Origin: Tritrichomonas musculus
Lineage: Eukaryota; Parabasalia; Tritrichomonadida; Tritrichomonadidae
DNA: 64,000 bases
Direction: 5' to 3'
NCBI GenBank assembly: GCA_039105265.1
Contig: JAPFFF010000016.1
Span: 806,001 to 870,000 of the forward strand
Part shown: positions 62,701 to 64,000 of the stretch, in pieces
How the letters are laid out: the number at the start of each line of letters is the position of its first letter
Position numbering within the stretch: the first letter of the stretch is position 1
Notes under the pieces: model-generated
Seen by the model: only the letters and a program-made list of their open reading frames with translations
Database searches by the model: none
What the model was told of the DNA's origin: nothing
Program-made: the position numbers and the translations under genes

Positions 62701-64000
62701 TTAAATCAATAGAAATGTATTTTATACTAGAATAATAATCTTCTGTTTCCCCAAAAAAGAAAACAGGTTGATAATATTCATTATAAAGTAAACTTAAATT
62801 TTTGACTTCTGCATTAACAATTTGAATAATTGATCTTTTTCTTTCTAATCCTTCTAATAATTTTAATTCAAGTTCTGATGATGACGAACCATCAAAGAAA
62901 CATCCATTATAAACTTCTTTTGAATAAATTTCATTTATAAGGGGCTTTTTGATTGATATAAATTTCAAACCTGCAAAACCTAAAGAACCTGAAAAATCGC
63001 AAATTGAACTCACTTTTGGTGTAAAAGCCCCATACAATCCTGGAAAAGTACATTTTTCTCTATCAAAACCTAGTGTTAAATCAAAATCTGTTTTGGGACC
63101 TGTTTCAGCAATAAATTTTGACTCTTTATTAGCATAAAGGCCTATTCTTATTCCAGTTGAAACCAAAAACAAACCTTTAAATTCACCTTGTGCGATTTTT
63201 TGAATTTGGCCAATTGAATCATCGTATGCTTCGGTGTTAATTTCGTTTAATTTGATGATTTTTTCAAAATCAGATGTTTGAACATGCTTAGATGATATTA
63301 CGAAATGTTTTTTGAGGTGTATCGTGAGCATTCTCATAATATCAATATCATGAGGAATTATGAAGAATACATCTTTTGCTTTAACTTTGGTATAAATTGA
63401 AGCATTTATTTTTATTTCAATACCAAATGGGTGAACTTTTCCTTCTCCAAGGGATTTTTCAAAAGGCTCTCCTATTAAAAATTCTCCATTTGGGATATAG
63501 CCAGATGAGTTTAGTGAATTAATGTGAAAGCCAACACCTGTTAAAACATCAAGAGTAGCATCACATTCTGCTTGTATAGATGCTCCTCTTCTTTTTACAA
63601 TAACAGATGCTTGTGCATCCGTATTAATTCCTCCATAAAATTTCAAGTTATCTTTTATAATATCTGGAACTGATGTAGAATCATAATTAATTTGAGCCGG
63701 TGTGTTTGTGTCGTCATTCCAATTTAATTTTGATTGGGCTCCGCAACGAGCTCCTAGTTGATTTCCAAAATTTAAACTGCATTCACCATTTAATGATGAA
63801 AGACTAAAGTCAAAATTGTCAAAAGCTGATAATGGATCAATTTCTGATATATTAAAAATAGCAACTTCACCATCGTCTGCAAATTTCTTTGTAAGAGAAA
63901 AAGAAAGACCATTGTCTGTAAAAAAGATTGATTCTTCTTGGAGAATTGAAAGACCTTCTTCACATTTTCGATCAACAATGATTGCCAGGTGTTCTCTGTT
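59714..64000 (-). CDS. Very large protein ending in an LRAT/NlpC-P60-like domain (5' end outside window)
   Basis: The frame is open from the stop at 59714 to the right edge. The apparent start at 63646 is a TTG inside the frame, so the gene begins beyond 64000; 1428 residues are visible. Most of it is beta-rich sequence I do not recognise, with repeated blocks on how a property is set (for example GEIYGYINVTYEDV and DELYGTFMFYFKDP, about 100 residues apart). The last 200 residues carry YHSGIWVG and KHNCQHFAVSC, the His and Asn-Cys motifs of LRAT-like NlpC/P60 thiol enzymes (acyltransferase or hydrolase), with DGARAYVMSLGRFKK between. The same tail is present in the broken gene at 11280-13508. 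Whether it acts outside the cell cannot be judged without the N terminus. Confidence 0.75.
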   Translation of the reverse strand, partial: NREHLAIIVDRKCEEGLSILQEESIFFTDNGLSFSLTKKFADDGEVAIFNISEIDPLSAFDNFDFSLSSLNGECSLNFGNQLGARCGAQSKLNWNDDTNTPAQINYDSTSVPDIIKDNLKFYGGINTDAQASVIVKRRGASIQAECDATLDVLTGVGFHINSLNSSGYIPNGEFLIGEPFEKSLGEGKVHPFGIEIKINASIYTKVKAKDVFFIIPHDIDIMRMLTIHLKKHFVISSKHVQTSDFEKIIKLNEINTEAYDDSIGQIQKIAQGEFKGLFLVSTGIRIGLYANKESKFIAETGPKTDFDLTLGFDREKCTFPGLYGAFTPKVSSICDFSGSLGFAGLKFISIKKPLINEIYSKEVYNGCFFDGSSSSELELKLLEGLERKRSIIQIVNAEVKNLSLLYNEYYQPVFFFGETEDYYSSIKYISIDLKETTISKFNDYVIIPEDQNFSSFHLYLIQSDEIQLENPFNEKKIDLPSISFTVIRNESQPIIMGNQFNIQKLHEFRNFQCKFMPSKTYSQTIGLILHTEKEGYFCDPTKYYIVDEVNDEFADKTYKWIKIFINSVRFNESFGINIYKIILIKNKEYLSPILFQSYEINNETIEPIFNNSFVRIKQEQKPKLNEKLFVMQLFNLDTGEIYGYINVTYEDVINSPFSKNLNNIEITFDAIQNEGDVEYIFQLEDSYIEQIKDVPKLRLKGIIAKTFYLADQDSNPQYFTGTQFQVQSVNMETDELYGTFMFYFKDPGYNLTTNKNVFAFIQLKNAQPLVKSSKIVDEKEELYTIKIELGISVISKDTSYILSIPFRRKTRVAGTVTSTLYCIYQSFEQNNGQDDPFCPDFPEFKLKQIENFYVGCIRTYIDKEDYNTNIWDHYPDDVKVLGINIPGNPPDEEIPFSRLHAMTMTNPNSGQINDSEPITVIAKQQYLTFPLTSRSMIIEDETIQLFKKYAPKDILQIWCPRCSAIYKDSYPNGKKLFSDSSLFIMAINNDTTGGFILESVCNDDDNQQYCIFDYNIKNEGYVLLEFNPQNHQATSDSKKLLADFEGIYPGVEEIYDIQNETPEKSKTRLNINCRRQVVPPRSDTFYLTKPWKGKIKKIATKLEERVIEIELIEIKQKKFIELEMLGLGFQAINSDLSDQQIIPFNPRFITENDQKFKELLAQIGINIKKSRDQTINDGDVVIDNDGIIKVKSELFNEAKLNETIKNGVIDLIDLPPENYILKSTIREIKEKKGKKKKKNVVDKEASPQILGDFDVKVAYVGGSTLELPNFLNNARNFLNYIIPYQSFYHSGIWVGPSNEDDNTLGIILVYGAYFSFGNNPTFLLSDGARAYVMSLGRFKKNFKAYNVKKLIPQRNLTMYQFLDEVKASGKWRAGDYHWFKHNCQHFAVSCLNILQPKRFSADQNDWKVLPRKIMKMIDITEKNFTNIK

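Noticed and set aside
63646-63646. Start codon for the LRAT-like protein at 63646
   Set aside because: The codon is TTG and the frame is open through 64000, so the true start lies outside the window.

Overview
The window looks like nuclear DNA of a parabasalid (trichomonad) protist, most likely a very AT-rich one such as Tritrichomonas. This is inferred from the gene content: BTB-plus-BspA-type leucine-rich repeats, F5/8-type C proteins with coiled coils, expanded membrane lipases, a VPS13, a UBR-type ubiquitin ligase and a bacterial-type alpha-galactosidase. Other pointers are long intron-free reading frames, stops that often run into TAAA/AATAAA, and short 5' leaders, several with an initiator-like TCAATT, TCACTA or TCATTA just before the ATG. 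Intergenic DNA is almost pure A/T with long homopolymers.

Layout. 0-11 kb: 3' part of a UBR-type E3 ligase, a Rho-like GTPase without a prenylation site, and a giant BTB-LRR protein with a 66-residue higher-order repeat. 11-16 kb: a secreted LRR protein with an LRAT-like tail, broken by two in-frame stops and by loss of its catalytic Cys; a tRNA-Leu(AAG); and a coiled-coil protein that appears to be a paralogue of the GTPase at 40-42 kb lacking the P-loop half. 16-17 kb: a large inverted repeat around a 44-base poly(A). 17.3-19.6 kb: GH36 alpha-galactosidase. 19.6-27.4 kb: an accessory, gene-poor stretch with hairpins, palindromes, direct repeats, a fossil primase/D5-like helicase module of DNA-virus type, and a second unrecognised remnant. 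27.4-38.6 kb: C2-proline repeat protein, VPS13 with an extra beta-trefoil tail, BTB/F5-8C protein. 38.7-39.2 kb: an unannotated protein kinase pseudogene. 39.6-64 kb: AIG1-like GTPase, a head-to-head pair of DAGL-like membrane lipases, a SecA-like ATPase with membrane anchors, a repeat protein with a recurring (S/T)F(K/Q)EKL motif, a third lipase-like membrane protein with an altered nucleophile elbow, and a very large protein ending in an LRAT/NlpC-P60-like domain that runs off the right edge.

How they may work together (inference). The right half is rich in membrane and lipid proteins: VPS13 lipid transfer, three related membrane lipases, an LRAT-like acyltransferase/hydrolase domain and a membrane-anchored SecA-type motor. 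The SecA-like gene and the lipase/LRAT neighbourhood are the best candidates for a little-described system. Co-location alone does not show a shared pathway in a eukaryote.
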